From positions 63,045,589-63,109,588 of the forward strand of contig OZ007571.1 in assembly GCA_963931925.1 (NCBI GenBank): 64,000 nt of DNA. The letters run 5' to 3'. This DNA comes from Onchidella celtica (lineage: Eukaryota > Mollusca > Gastropoda > Systellommatophora > Onchidiidae). Below the pieces are notes generated by a model that was not told the origin of the DNA, did no database searches, and saw nothing but the letters and a program-made list of their open reading frames with translations. Below, in pieces: positions 32,398 to 43,343 of the stretch (position 1 is its first letter; every line of letters starts with the position of its first letter). The position numbers were made by a program, and so were the translations under genes.

Positions 32398-32492
32398 ATA
32401 ATTCAAGAAATTCAACAGAATGCTTGGCAAAGCAAAGCAAAAAGTGTCATCTACGGTTCTGCGAAAACAGTATCTGTGCGGTTTCATCACAG
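32398..32492 (+). mobile_element. Same MITE-like family, partial copy (right part)
   Basis: Keeps AATTCAAGAAATTCAACAGA, GCTTGGCAAAGCAAAG and the right terminus TGTGCGGTTTCATCACAGG. No left end is visible. Confidence 0.55.
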
Positions 32493-32597
32493 GACCAAAA
32501 TGTACAACTTTGTCATAACCATGGGTCTCTTGCCATTACCTGGGAATTTAATTCCTAGCTTATGGCAAGAGAACAGAAAAGCTGACATCTGCATTTG

Positions 32598-32642
32598 TAC
32601 GAATATAATAATGTGCGATTTCATGATGGGGTCAGCGATACA
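32598..32642 (+). mobile_element. Same MITE-like family, right-terminal fragment
   Basis: TTGTACGAATATAATAATG leads into GTGCGATTTCATGATGGGGT and CAGCGATA. It sits only about 110 bp from the partial copy at 32.4 kb in the same orientation, so it may be a tandem or nested insertion. Confidence 0.5.
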
Positions 32643-33906
32643 TCGGTGCTCCGCAGCGCTGCAACAGTCATCCTACACTCATCTAAATGATGTTTTATAT
32701 GCGTGTGTAATACAGGTGAATGGGACCAGCAGCAGGTGCTTGTTAGTTTTGGGGGCCATGTATAATGCTGAGGCGAGCGAGTTCTTTCAAGGGCGACCTC
32801 TCTCGATCTCTGACTAGCACTAGTAGGACTGTTGAACAAAACTGGCCACAATAAAAGTGTCACATTCGTTAATGCACAACATCCCCCCCCCTCCCCCCTT
32901 TTCCTTCTTCTTTATCGCCACACACAAGCACGGCTCCGTCTCCTAAAACTGAATTCATATTGCCTCCGTCTGCTGTTTATGCTCCCTCCCCCTGGACCCC
33001 CCCCCCTTCCCCCACACCTCACTTCCTAAATCTTTTTCCTTCTACTTTCCTCAATGTTATCTCCATCTCACTTCACCTCTCTCTCTCTCCCTCCTTGTGC
33101 CCCCCCCCCCTTTCACCTCCTCTCTACAAATGAATTCAAATTGCCTTAGTCTTTAAGCACCTTTGCTCTGACCCATTCATCAAGATCAACTGGACCCAAG
33201 CCTTTGTCTGCATCTGTATGGTATAATCTGTTGTTTATATCCTATAGCTTTCTTTCCCCTCATTTCAGAGACCGCTGGAAAGTGGTTGCATGAGATTTGG
33301 TCTTCAAAGACAGGTGCAGAGGTGTGTTATGCCATCAGGCTTTGCAAACAGAACTGAGTGTGAGCCCTCGGGGATTTCACGTACGCTACCTAGCTAAAGA
33401 GCAGAGAGGTACAGATGGAAAAATGTACAAGGAATAAGAGCCAGAGATTTGGGGGGGGGGGGGGTGTGTGTGTGTGTGTGTGTGAAAGAAAGGGAAGGAG
33501 GGGACACAGAGAGGGAGATTTCAAATTATGGTTTCACAAATCTTTGACAATAATATTTATAACGATTACAATGAGCGGGATAGAAAGGAAGAAAGAATGA
33601 ACGCAGGAGGGGGGGGGTGGGGGGGGATAGCCAAGTAGATTTTGGCATGCGCTGTATTCACAACTGTTCCAGTAGTGTTCCCAGATAGCTAAACGTTTTG
33701 GACTCTCTCACCAAATCAACATCGGTTTAAACGATAGCATGCATTGCCCGGCAGAGCCCCTTTCCCCTCCTCTCGCCTTTTTATAATTCAGGAAATCTGA
33801 AGCCGTTTTTTTTTTACTTAGTGTTTACTTGCAGGTAATTACTTTTTTCTTGATTAAATGTTTACGGCCCCAAGACAGAATGTCGTCACATCTTGTTAAA
33901 ATACAC

Positions 33907-33983
33907 CATCATCATCATCATAATTGCCTTTCCCACCCTGGATCAGGGTATAGGCCACCAACAAACACTTTCCATCCCTCTCT
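33907..33983 (-). mobile_element. 5'-truncated copy of the same RTE LINE
   Basis: About 77 bp align to the extreme 3' end of the LINE at 40.1 kb: the ATG-triplet tail, the short 3' UTR and the codons for its last residues. There is one substitution in the shared CCTGATCCAGGGT...GGAAAGGC segment plus tail-length differences. Similarity stops abruptly at about 33983, as expected for premature termination of target-primed reverse transcription. No duplication is obvious. It is too short to encode anything. Confidence 0.85.
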
Positions 33984-34261
33984 GCAATATCATAATTATT
34001 TTGAATATTTCAAAAAGGGCTGTTCCATGAGGTAAATGTGCTACCGATTTAGCAACCGCGAAGTCTTTGTTAAGTTGGATCCTGCTTTGGGCATGACTCG
34101 AACCTTTGGCCTTTCACATCTGGTTGAATCTCTCTCTGTCTCTCTCACTCTCACTCTCTCTGTGCATGTGTCTATCTGTTCCTGTTCTGTCTGTTCGGCT
34201 GTCTCCGTTTCTCCCTTTCTTTCTGTGTCTCTCTTTTTCGGGCAATCTCGCTTCCCCTATT

Positions 34262-34263
<2 letters not shown>

Positions 34264-34304
<41 letters not shown>

Positions 34305-34316
34305 CACCTGCGTGTA

Positions 34317-34362
<46 letters not shown>
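34264..34362. repeat. Compound (GT)n(CG)n(GT)n(GA)n microsatellite
   Basis: Two GT tracts separated by a CGCGCGCACC stretch, then a GA tract. Confidence 0.97.
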
Positions 34363-34363
<1 letters not shown>

Positions 34364-34946
34364 CATACGGAGGGAGAGGGGGGTGAAGAGAGAGAGACAT
34401 ATATATATAGCAAAACGTAAGATGGCCGCACACTTCCATCAAGACCTTACATTGTTTTTACAAAATGCTTCTCAGCTTCGACAGATCGAGACAGCTGTCT
34501 CTATGTACCACAGTAAAACCCCATGTCGCATTCTTCCGTTAATCCATTTCACTGTCTCGTCAATAACCTGCAATGCCACAAAGACAAATGCCTCTCATGA
34601 TAACTGTACTGATCAAATATTATTTTGCACCTGTGCTGTGCATTAATATTGGCCAGTAGGTGAGCTTATGGCCTTATAGTGAAAGAGAGAAAGAATGAAC
34701 AAAGTGCAGTAAGGGAAGTGAGAGAAAGAAAGATGGAAACATTAATATCTTGGCAACAGCTGTTAACTTTCCAAGCTGAGCAGATTTTATTAATAATATT
34801 ATTCACACAAAGACACACACAAAGAGTACACAAAGAGCATAAAATGAGTATATACATGCTTTCTTTGTTTACCCACGGATGTAAATGTGTAACGTGGAAG
34901 AGGCGATGTGCTCTATTTGTGGTGAAATTTGTTGTTGTTGTATGTG

Positions 34947-35086
<140 letters not shown>

Positions 35087-35518
35087 GGGGGGGCGAGAGC
35101 GAGTCTACCCGGCTGCTTGCCCGCGCCCCCCACTCACACTCACTCACTCTCTCTCTCTCTCTCCGCTAAACCTTACATATTAAATTATTAAGCGAGAATA
35201 TTGCAATTATATTTTACAATTAATTTCTATGAGATTGACTAAATAATTATAACCCTGGTAAGGGCGAAAAAAAAGCAGAAACTCTTAGACATTTTAAATG
35301 CAGCTTCCTCGTTGTCTCATCTATAAAAAAAAATTGCCACGTTTTTGGTGACCCACTGCAAGGGAGCCAAAGCTGATTAAGTTCTGCGATGATGTATAAA
35401 CACTAATTTAGCAACAGACATTCAGGTAAATCCGATTTTAGCACCGCGGCCTCTTAATACTCCCGGAACGGCCGGATGCTAAAGTGTAATTAAAAGGTAT
35501 ACACTTGGAAGAGGTGAG

Positions 35519-35555
35519 AGTGAGCGAGCGAGCGAGCGAGAGAGAGAGAGAGAGA
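35519..35555. repeat. (GAGC)n(GA)n microsatellite
   Basis: Five GAGC-type units followed by GA units. Confidence 0.93.
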
Positions 35556-36480
35556 AAGCGGAGGGGGCGGGAGAAGTAAGCGTCTCTTGGGCATCTTTAG
35601 GGCGTCTAATGCTTAGTGAAACATAAAACCTTTCACAGATCCACCTGAAATAAAAAGTAGTTTCTATCTAAATCATTCATTGGAGATCTGTTTAACACCC
35701 CAGTTGCTTTTAGTGGTACGACTATCTTTATGTTGTGACTAGTTTGTGCTACGTCCCTTGAGAGTTATGCCAGAGATTTCAAAAGCGTCAAACTGAATAT
35801 TATATGTAAGCTTAGATGCCATCGGATCAGCGATTCCCCAGAATGGGTTCCTCGGAACTCGAGCGTCCCATGAGCCATGTTTCAGGATTCCGCGAAGGCT
35901 CCACAACACTGCTATGCCAGACTGACATTTCAGAGAACCCGAGAAATCGAGAGTTATTCCACTGGAATCTTATTCACTACATGCACATCCAATATGGTAA
36001 TAAAATCTAAGTTCACTTGTGGCCAGCTGAACATGGGAATGACTGGGGGAATCATCATCTCCAGGTTTCAAACAGATGACCACAAGTAAGATTACTTATC
36101 AGCATATAATCGTTTCATTTTTGTTTAATTATGTGTGAACTGTCGCTTGCCATCTGACACTTCTTGGTGACATGTTTGTTATTTCTACTCATTTTTTGGA
36201 TTCGTTTTGTCACCGGTTCCGCGAAAAATATACAATCCAGATGATAAATTTCCGTTATTCCAAAGTTTGAGAATAGCTGCAATGGATTATGACAACGGAC
36301 TAGACATTTTAGTAGTCTAAAGGCCATCCTAAGATCCCATAATTTAGAGATCATCTGTAGTCGTCCTGCTCAGGGAAGAAAATTTATTAGTGAAATTAGT
36401 GCCTACACAAGCATGAAGCATTTCTGCACGATTACACCCGCATAGCATAAACACACAATAATACTTCGCACATTTCACAT

Positions 36481-36655
36481 GAGTAAGTGGGTAGGTGGGT
36501 GGGTGGGTGATGTGCATAGGTGGGTGGGTGAGGTGAGTAGGTAGGTGCGTGGGTGGGGTGCGTAGGTAGAGTGAGAGACAGTCAGTCTGGCATGCAGCAC
36601 AGCAGGTAGATAGATAGACGGACGGACAGACAGACAGGCAGGCAAGAAGGCCAAC
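36481..36655. repeat. (GGTG)n/(GGTA)n and (GACA)n microsatellite
   Basis: GTGGGTGG and GTAGGTAG units to about 36575, then GATAGATA, GACGGACG and GACAGACA units from 36603. Frames across it (for example 36344-36802 minus) are repeat translations. Confidence 0.95.
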
Positions 36656-36868
36656 AGACAGAGAGATAGCTCCACAAACACTTTTGTGGAAATGGGGAAG
36701 GTGTTGACCTGATCTCAAATACCAAGAACACACCTGACCACTCTGTCTATGACCTAGATCGCCGCTTGCAGTGTTCTTCACATGTGTCCCAGGGTTTGAC
36801 AAATTACGGAAGTTAGCTTTGAGCCAAACACTGTAGTTTCTAGGCTGCAGTGTGGAATGTCACTGCTT

Positions 36869-37107
36869 CTATCACAAAACTGCACGAGTGCGAGGGACGT
36901 CATTTTAAAGTAGAGGAAGGAGAAACTATTTTACGCTAGATGTATTACTTATCTTACATGCATTTTTAGCGATAAACATTTATGATATCGAAGTGCTTAT
37001 TCGCCTTGTATTGCACTTTACCTTAATCAAAATAAAAATTAAGTCTCCCTCAAGGAATACACAGAATACTATTCATCTGCAGTTGTGCGATGACACTTTC
37101 ATAACAT
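36869..37107 (+). mobile_element. MITE-like element, same family, copy C
   Basis: Left end CTATCACAAAACTGCACGAG followed by the shared AGGGAC and CATTTTAAAG stretch. Right end GTGCGATGACACTTTCATAA has a small insertion inside the terminal repeat. The interior keeps CCCTCAAGGAATACACAGAA and CTGCAGTTGTG. Confidence 0.65.
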
Positions 37108-37878
37108 ATTTTACATGGTTTCATACTCATAGTAGGCCAGCCATTTTAAGTAGTATATTATTTATAAGTGGTTTCCCTGGCTAATAATACAAAAATATTC
37201 ACAAAAATTATGGGAATCTGTCTGACTGTACAGGGGTTATTAAACCTTCTCTCTTTTTCTTTCTCTGGTGACATAGTAAGTCCTGATATTATATTACATT
37301 ATCACAGCGACGACATTATTTCTAGGTCAAATTCTGTCCTGTTGTCGCCAGAAGAGCCACGAAAGCAATAGTCGCCGATTGGCACCATAGTTCCACACAG
37401 AGCTATGTTCACACCAGATTTTACAGAACAAAGGCCAGATTACGTCTTAAAACAGGAGATCCCCAACCGGACGTAAGCCTTGCGTGTTGTTTGCCTGGTA
37501 CAGATAAGGCACATTTGGTTTACATCTGCGACGGTTCTTAACGCTAAAAATTTATTTTCTAGCCGTGCAAGGCGTTGGTAAATGTGGGTCCCTGCGACCG
37601 CTATCTTTGACGATTTCTAGGCCTGTGTCAACATACAAGCAGGCCATATTGAGTAAATAAACTAAGACAGGCTGAGCCAATAATGGAACAGATCAGAGAT
37701 AGCACGGCCTCAAGAATGGGTGTTTAAAGGTAACTCGATATGTCTATTGTGAATGGGCTGTAGAAAATGAAAGTTGTAATAGAAAGATCTGTGCCGCCGA
37801 TGTTAAAATAAGTTCATAATTTCTGCCATGTATTTGATCTATCTATCCATTTATGTGTCCTTCGTCCTACATCATTCT

Positions 37879-37911
37879 GTCCGTCCGTTTATCTGTCTGT
37901 CTGTCTGTCTG

Positions 37912-37955
<44 letters not shown>

Positions 37956-37958
37956 GGT

Positions 37959-38000
<42 letters not shown>

Positions 38001-38018
38001 ACCTACCTACCCACCTAC
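37879..38018. repeat. (TGTC)n(TGCC)n(TACC)n compound microsatellite
   Basis: Three successive tetranucleotide types differing by single substitutions, so one array probably evolved into three. Confidence 0.97.
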
Positions 38019-38019
38019 A

Positions 38020-40076
38020 TTACTCAATTGTTTCATTCCTTTGCGTAATTACCCACAACCCTCGACATCATCAAAAGAGGATGTGACTGTGATGTGTCCA
38101 TGTTGTTAGGCAAGAGATATAACATACGGAGTACAGGAAGGTACTTTGTTCCAGGCGTGTGTTGTTGGGCTAATACCGGAAATGGAAAACTGATAGGGGT
38201 GGGACTGTCGCCTGGGGTATTTGTGAGCTGTGTGGGTAGAGCATAGGTTTTCAACCCTGTCTGCTTCCAGACCCACTGAATAGCTCTGATCGCCATCTGA
38301 AACACCTCTTTCTTTTTTGTCATTCTTTCTTGTTCTCTCTCTCCCACTAATTTTCTTTCACACACAGGGAAAGAGAAACATTCAGCACGTGCGCATACGG
38401 GGGGGGGGGGGGGAGGATGAGGAGGGGGGGGGAGAGATGAGGAGGGGGGATTCTCGGGGATCTGTATAGGTTTTGAATGTGAGTGTGTGTGGGATTGTGA
38501 CTGTGCATTTATAAATATGTTATCCTGTCGGTTACGCATACGTGTGAGTTTTCTGGGCTTTGTGTGTGTCTGTGAGCAGAATGTCAGTTATGTGTCTATG
38601 TGTGTGACATTTTATCTTCCTAAATAATCTGGGGAACACCAAAGTGTGTTGGTGATTACGTAGACTACCATCAATAAACTACCTGTATGTCTGTGTACCC
38701 ATCACTCGCCAAGCAGACTGCAACTCCCAAAGGAACAGGTTCACAAGGACAGTATATAAAATGCCAGACTTTAAACCGCACTGTCTCGAGCTTTGTGTAT
38801 TTGTATGTCTTTTCCGACAGACAAGAGAAATTGAGCTGGACCAAGTCTTCGTTTCAATTGCAAGCGACTCGTAGATACAAAACTGGTCACTCTTTAGTAC
38901 ACCGAAGGTTGTTGTTGTTGCTTCTACTTTCCAGCATCGTTTTCTTACAACCCACTTACTTTCACAGTTTATGCAGTCTGCATTGAATAATGGCTAAGAT
39001 GCTCCCCCCCCCCTCCCCGCCCCCACATACACATAGTGAATTACGCCCATGAAACAGAAAATCAAAACAGACAGACATTATGCTGAGATAGGGACAAAGA
39101 GAAACACAGGGGGGGGGGGGTGAGACAGAAACAGAGAGAGAACAAAAGAGAGAGAGAGACAGACACAGGGATGAAGAACAAACCCTCCAACCAAACCTAA
39201 ATTGCACCAGAACGGCCCATTACTACAAGGGACAAAACGACAGCAGCAATTCTGAGCCTGTTAAGCTTTTTTTCTTTTTTTCTGGCATAAAACAGAAGTT
39301 TTGTCGTTGACGCCAGAAACTCAATAGAGACTGAGAAAGAAAAAAAAAACAATTAAAAAAAACAACACATTTGCACAGTAAACATTTCATTTATTTAGAT
39401 GCTTTGGCTAAAGCATTCGCGATTAATTGCATGAAATAACGGTTCCCGGGGGTGATGCCGTGCCCACTTGTATCCTTATCAAACCGAATTATTGAAGCCC
39501 GCAGCAGTTCAGAGCATCCTGTCTATTTGCTGTGCTGGCAACGGCGAAAGTGGTTCACCATTCTCTCAAAATTGCATTGTGCTTCGATGGAAATACAAGG
39601 GGACGGAACTGTCATGTCCTTACGGGAAGAATTGTCCTTATGTGAGCAGAAAAGGAAAGGCTGTAATATTATAATGGTTATTCCCTCGTACAATTGTGCC
39701 CATGCATAAAAGACTGGTGCAAGTCCATCTTTGTTGGAAACTGCGATAACCTTAAGTCATTTTTTTTTCTCATTTGAGCTATGTCGATTGAAAAAAGAAA
39801 GTGGTGTTAGACCACTCTTTCATTCATTATCACGATTCACTGTGATGTGGTAGTTGGCCAAGTAAATCTTAATTTCAAATATGGACATAAAACATTGAAG
39901 TAAGAATACGAAAGGCATGCTTTGAGACTGCAGTGATATGAAAATTTGAGAAAATGAAGAAAATAATATTTCTGGCCCTTTTCTGACAACTGCCCACATA
40001 ACAACATTATACACGTGTAACTTCCCATTCGCTCAGCGCTGTGTTTTTAGAGCTGCTCCCGGAACTGTCTCAGATT
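38020..40076. other. Intergenic left of the LINE
   Basis: Poly-G runs at 38400-38413 and 39110-39120 and scattered short repeats. The frame at 38033-38539 on the minus strand (168 codons) crosses a Pro-rich poly-C translation and shows no domain. Nothing I would call a gene. Confidence 0.5.
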
Positions 40077-40088
40077 TAGATGAATGTT
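40077..40088. repeat. Target-site duplication of the LINE, left copy
   Basis: TAGATGAATGTT, a perfect match to 43332-43343. It abuts the ATG-repeat 3' tail of the element. Confidence 0.9.
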
Positions 40089-40108
40089 CATCATCATCAT
40101 TGCCTTTC

Positions 40109-43100
40109 TCACCCTGGATCAGGGTATAGGCCACCAACAAACACTTTCCATCCCTCTCTATCATGGGCCAGCCTCTTTACATTATTCCAAGTCTTTCCGC
40201 TTCGTTGCACATCATTTTCTCTGGCTCTTCTCCACGTTCCGCGCGGCCTTCCTCTTGATCTCTTGCCCTGGGGATTCCAATCCAATACCTTCTTCGCGAT
40301 GCTGTTTCCTGGCCTCCTGAGAGTGTGGCCGATCCATCTCCATCGCCTCCTACCAATTTCCTCTCTGACTGGGCTCTGTCTTGTTCTTTTCCAAACAATT
40401 TCATTGCTGACCTTGTCTGTCCATCTGATCTTAAGTAGCTTCCTCAAACATCTGTTGATGAAAACTTGGATTCTCTTTATGCAGGCCTGGGACGCATTCC
40501 AAGTCTCACATCCATACAACAGGACTGACTTCACGTTCGAGTTGAATATCCTCAGCTTTGTTTTTAGAGATATATCCTTGGTTCTCCAAATCTTGCTTAA
40601 GGACGTGAAAGCTGCCTGTGCCTTTCCAATTCGTGCTTTGACTTCTGCCTCTGTTCCTCCCTTATTGTCAATGATACTACCAAGATAGCAGAAGGACTCT
40701 ACATCTTCCAGTGGTTGATCTCCTACTTTGACTTGTTCGCTTGGGGGTGCCACAATTTTTAGGACCTTCGACTTCGCAGGATGTATCCTCAATCCAATAG
40801 ATTCTGAAATTTTGTTTAGACCTGTAGTCTTTGCTTGCATCTGGTCGTGTGTGTGCGACAATAGTGCCAAGTCATCTGCAAAATCTAGATCGTCCAGCTG
40901 TGTCCATGGGGTCCATTGTATGCCATTTCTTCCTCCATTGGTGGTTTCTTTCATAAGCCAATCAATCACCAGAATAAACAGAAATGGGGACAGCAAACAA
41001 CCCTGCCTAACACCAGTCTTGATATCAAAGCTGTCAGTAAGCTCACCATCGTGTACGACTCTGCAACTTGTCCCCTCATACATGCTCTTGATAAGATTCA
41101 CCATCTTCTCTGGGATTCCATAATGTCTCAATATTCTCCACAGCGTTTCTCTATCGATGCTATCAAAGGCCTTCTCGTAGTCAAGGAAGTTCACTATCAG
41201 TTGGGAGTTCCACTCTAGCGACTGCTCTACTATAATTCTCAGCGTGGCGATCTGGTCGGTGGTTGATCGATTACTCCTGAAACCAGCTTGCTCCTCACGA
41301 AGTTTTGGGTCTGTTGCATTCTGTATTCGCTTGAGAAGAATCCGATTGAAAACCTTTCCTGGGATGGAGAGAAGTGTGATTCCTCTGTAGTTACTACAAT
41401 TGCTGAGGTCCCCTTTTTTTGGAAGCTTCACGAGGTGTCCTTCCTTCCAGTCCTTTGGAAACTTGCCTCCGATCCAAATCCTCGAGAATAGTGAGTGCAG
41501 ATCCTCTGCAGCCCCAGCAGCATCTGCCTTCAGCGCCTCTGGTGGGATCTGGTCTGGTCCAGCTGCCTTGCCTCGATTTAACTGCTTTATGGCATCATTA
41601 ATCTCTGCTTTAGTCGGAGGGTCGCAACTGATCGGTAAATCATTTCTTGCGGGTAGAATGTCGGGTGGGTTGCTTGGTGGAGGTCTGTTCAAGAGGCTAC
41701 TAAAATGTTCTATCCATCTTTTTGCCTGAGCTTCCTTTCCAAAAATAGCCTTCCTGTTGCAATCCTTGACAGGAACTTCCGGTTTTCCATATTTTCCAGC
41801 AAGAGTCTTTGTAGTCTGGTAGAGGATCCTCGTGTGTCCTCCTGTTGCTGCCTTCTCTGCTTTCTCTGCTAACATTCCTATGAACTCCTCTTTGTCTTTT
41901 TTAATTGATTTTTTGACCTCTTTAGCTGATGCTCGGTACTCTTCCTGGTTACCAATTCTTGAGCTTCTTGTACGACTTGCATTTACCTGTTCTTTTAGGT
42001 CTCTTCTTATCCTTATCAAGTCCAGTGATTTTTGACTGATCCATTCCTTGTGTTCCACTTTCTTTTCCCCAAGAACATCCTGACATGTCGATGTAAATAC
42101 TCCTTTTACCTTAGCCCAGTGAGTCTCCAAATCTACTGTCTCTTCGAGGTCAACAAGGGGTTTGAATCTATTCCTCAGTGTCAGCTGGAACTCTTCCTTC
42201 TTGTCTCCATCCAGAAGGCTCACTTGAAACTTTCTCCTCTTTGTTCCTGCTCTGGTACCTTGTTTCTTGAGGCGGAGTTTGAGTCTTGCCAGCAGCATGT
42301 GATGGTCAGATCCAACATCAGCTCCTCTCTGTACTATGACATCCTCCAGTGAGCGTCTGAATCGTCGGGTGATGCAAAAGTGGTCAATCTGGTTTTCAGT
42401 TACTCCATCCGGTGAAATCCAAGTGGCCTTATGGATCCTCTTGTGTGGGAATACTGAACCTCCAATCACATAGCTGTTAAATGCGCAGAAACTTGCAAAC
42501 CGCTCTCCATTCTCATTCATTTGTCCCAAACCATTGCGCCCCATAATGTCCTCATACCCTGTATTGTCCTGTCCTATCTTGGCATTGGCGTCTCCCATTA
42601 TAATGTTCACATCTTTTCTTGGCAATGTGTCAACTATTTCCTGAAGCTGGTTGTAGAAATCGTCCTTGTCCTCATCGGTTGCTTCATTTGTTGGGGCGTA
42701 TATCTGCACAATGTTCATGTTGATGTTCTTGTTCTTTGTAGTAAATGATGCCAATATAATTCTCCTTCCGTAGGGTTCCCATCCCCTCAGTGACCTCTGG
42801 GCGTGCTTGCTCAAGATGATCGCTACCCCTTCTGTATGCTTTTTGTCCTCCCTTCCAGAATACAAAATCTTTTCCCCAGAATTAAGTTGTTTCAGTCCGG
42901 ACTGTATCCAGCGGGTCTCGCTAACTCCAAGTATGTGCAGTCTGTATCGCCTCATCTCCATTGTAACCTGGGCACTCTTTCCTGCTTCATACATGGAGCG
43001 GACATTCCACGACGCAATCCGGAGTGACTTGTTTGATGAAGGAGCAGTCGGGCCAGTGGAGTCCTTTCGGCTTTGTCCATTGTCCTTCATTGAATCTACA

Positions 43101-43126
43101 GGTGCAGATGCTCCCCCTTCTCCCAA
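40109..43126 (-). CDS. LINE endonuclease-reverse transcriptase
   Basis: A 1005-residue protein for target-primed reverse transcription. Residues about 35-285 form an APE-type endonuclease: N41 in the ASWNVR motif, E70 in SETRW, the YAPTN block at 143-147, D179 and N181 in GDANAKIG, D248-H249, and the closing SDHH at 273-276. The RT spans about 500-800, with the NYRGITLL block at 579-586, the LDYEKAFD motif around D649 and D655, RQGCLLSP at 707-714, and FADD at 749-752. A basic tail at about 925-970 (RRWRWIGH, then a RGRPRGTWRR stretch) is typical of this group. Catalytic residues are intact and there is no stop or frameshift. The ATG at 43124-43126 is the first in frame; an upstream non-ATG start cannot be excluded. 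Eukaryotic databases often label such proteins 'craniofacial development protein 2-like' because that gene captured an RTE endonuclease. Confidence 0.93.
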   Translation of the reverse strand: MGEGGASAPVDSMKDNGQSRKDSTGPTAPSSNKSLRIASWNVRSMYEAGKSAQVTMEMRRYRLHILGVSETRWIQSGLKQLNSGEKILYSGREDKKHTEGVAIILSKHAQRSLRGWEPYGRRIILASFTTKNKNINMNIVQIYAPTNEATDEDKDDFYNQLQEIVDTLPRKDVNIIMGDANAKIGQDNTGYEDIMGRNGLGQMNENGERFASFCAFNSYVIGGSVFPHKRIHKATWISPDGVTENQIDHFCITRRFRRSLEDVIVQRGADVGSDHHMLLARLKLRLKKQGTRAGTKRRKFQVSLLDGDKKEEFQLTLRNRFKPLVDLEETVDLETHWAKVKGVFTSTCQDVLGEKKVEHKEWISQKSLDLIRIRRDLKEQVNASRTRSSRIGNQEEYRASAKEVKKSIKKDKEEFIGMLAEKAEKAATGGHTRILYQTTKTLAGKYGKPEVPVKDCNRKAIFGKEAQAKRWIEHFSSLLNRPPPSNPPDILPARNDLPISCDPPTKAEINDAIKQLNRGKAAGPDQIPPEALKADAAGAAEDLHSLFSRIWIGGKFPKDWKEGHLVKLPKKGDLSNCSNYRGITLLSIPGKVFNRILLKRIQNATDPKLREEQAGFRSNRSTTDQIATLRIIVEQSLEWNSQLIVNFLDYEKAFDSIDRETLWRILRHYGIPEKMVNLIKSMYEGTSCRVVHDGELTDSFDIKTGVRQGCLLSPFLFILVIDWLMKETTNGGRNGIQWTPWTQLDDLDFADDLALLSHTHDQMQAKTTGLNKISESIGLRIHPAKSKVLKIVAPPSEQVKVGDQPLEDVESFCYLGSIIDNKGGTEAEVKARIGKAQAAFTSLSKIWRTKDISLKTKLRIFNSNVKSVLLYGCETWNASQACIKRIQVFINRCLRKLLKIRWTDKVSNEIVWKRTRQSPVREEIGRRRWRWIGHTLRRPGNSIAKKVLDWNPQGKRSRGRPRGTWRRARENDVQRSGKTWNNVKRLAHDREGWKVFVGGLYPDPG

Positions 43127-43331
43127 AATAAAAGACTGATTTAAAGTATTTGCTTGTGTTTCTGTAACTGGTTTATTTTTACAGGGTGGGTAGTTGGCCC
43201 ACCGCCAACTGGCTCTTCTCGGGAGACCAGGACCTTTGCACCTTTAGTCGCCTCTTACGACACGCAGTATCACGTCAGATGTATTCTTTGCTGTCCCTCT
43301 TCTGCAAGAGGGCCCCGCATCTGCACGGGCG
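43127..43331 (-). promoter_or_regulatory. LINE 5' leader with strong hairpins
   Basis: This 205-bp leader contains a perfect 7-bp hairpin at 43295-43312 (CCCTCTT/AAGAGGG with a 4-nt loop). That hairpin is enclosed by a CAGATG/CATCTG pairing (43318-43323 with 43276-43281). A second 7-bp hairpin lies at 43192-43210 (AGTTGGC/GCCAACT, 5-nt loop) and overlaps an alternative GGTGGG/CCCACC pairing. RTE elements need an internal promoter and some carry structured 5' RNA; either role here is inferred. Confidence 0.6.
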
Positions 43332-43343
43332 TAGATGAATGTT
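43332..43343. repeat. Target-site duplication of the LINE, right copy
   Basis: TAGATGAATGTT, a perfect match to 40077-40088. It fixes the 5' end of the LINE at 43331. Confidence 0.9.

Larger units (their letters stand above)
40089..43331 (-). mobile_element. Full-length RTE-type LINE
   Basis: A 3243-bp non-LTR retrotransposon is delimited by a perfect 12-bp target-site duplication, TAGATGAATGTT, at 40077-40088 and 43332-43343. In element sense it starts CGCCCGTGCAGATGCGGGG, has a 205-bp leader, one 1005-codon frame, almost no 3' UTR, and ends in ATG triplets. Length of about 3.2 kb, a single endonuclease-RT frame, a tiny 3' UTR and a short tandem-repeat tail instead of poly-A are the known features of the RTE clade (RTE-1, BovB); assignment within the clade is not possible by eye. 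The intact frame and perfect duplication suggest a young copy. Confidence 0.92.

Noticed and set aside
36481-36570. CRISPR-like repeat array
   Set aside because: Short-period microsatellite without spacers, and the genome is clearly eukaryotic.
40080-43139. Plus-strand frames up to 202 codons
   Set aside because: Antisense shadows of the LINE endonuclease-RT frame.
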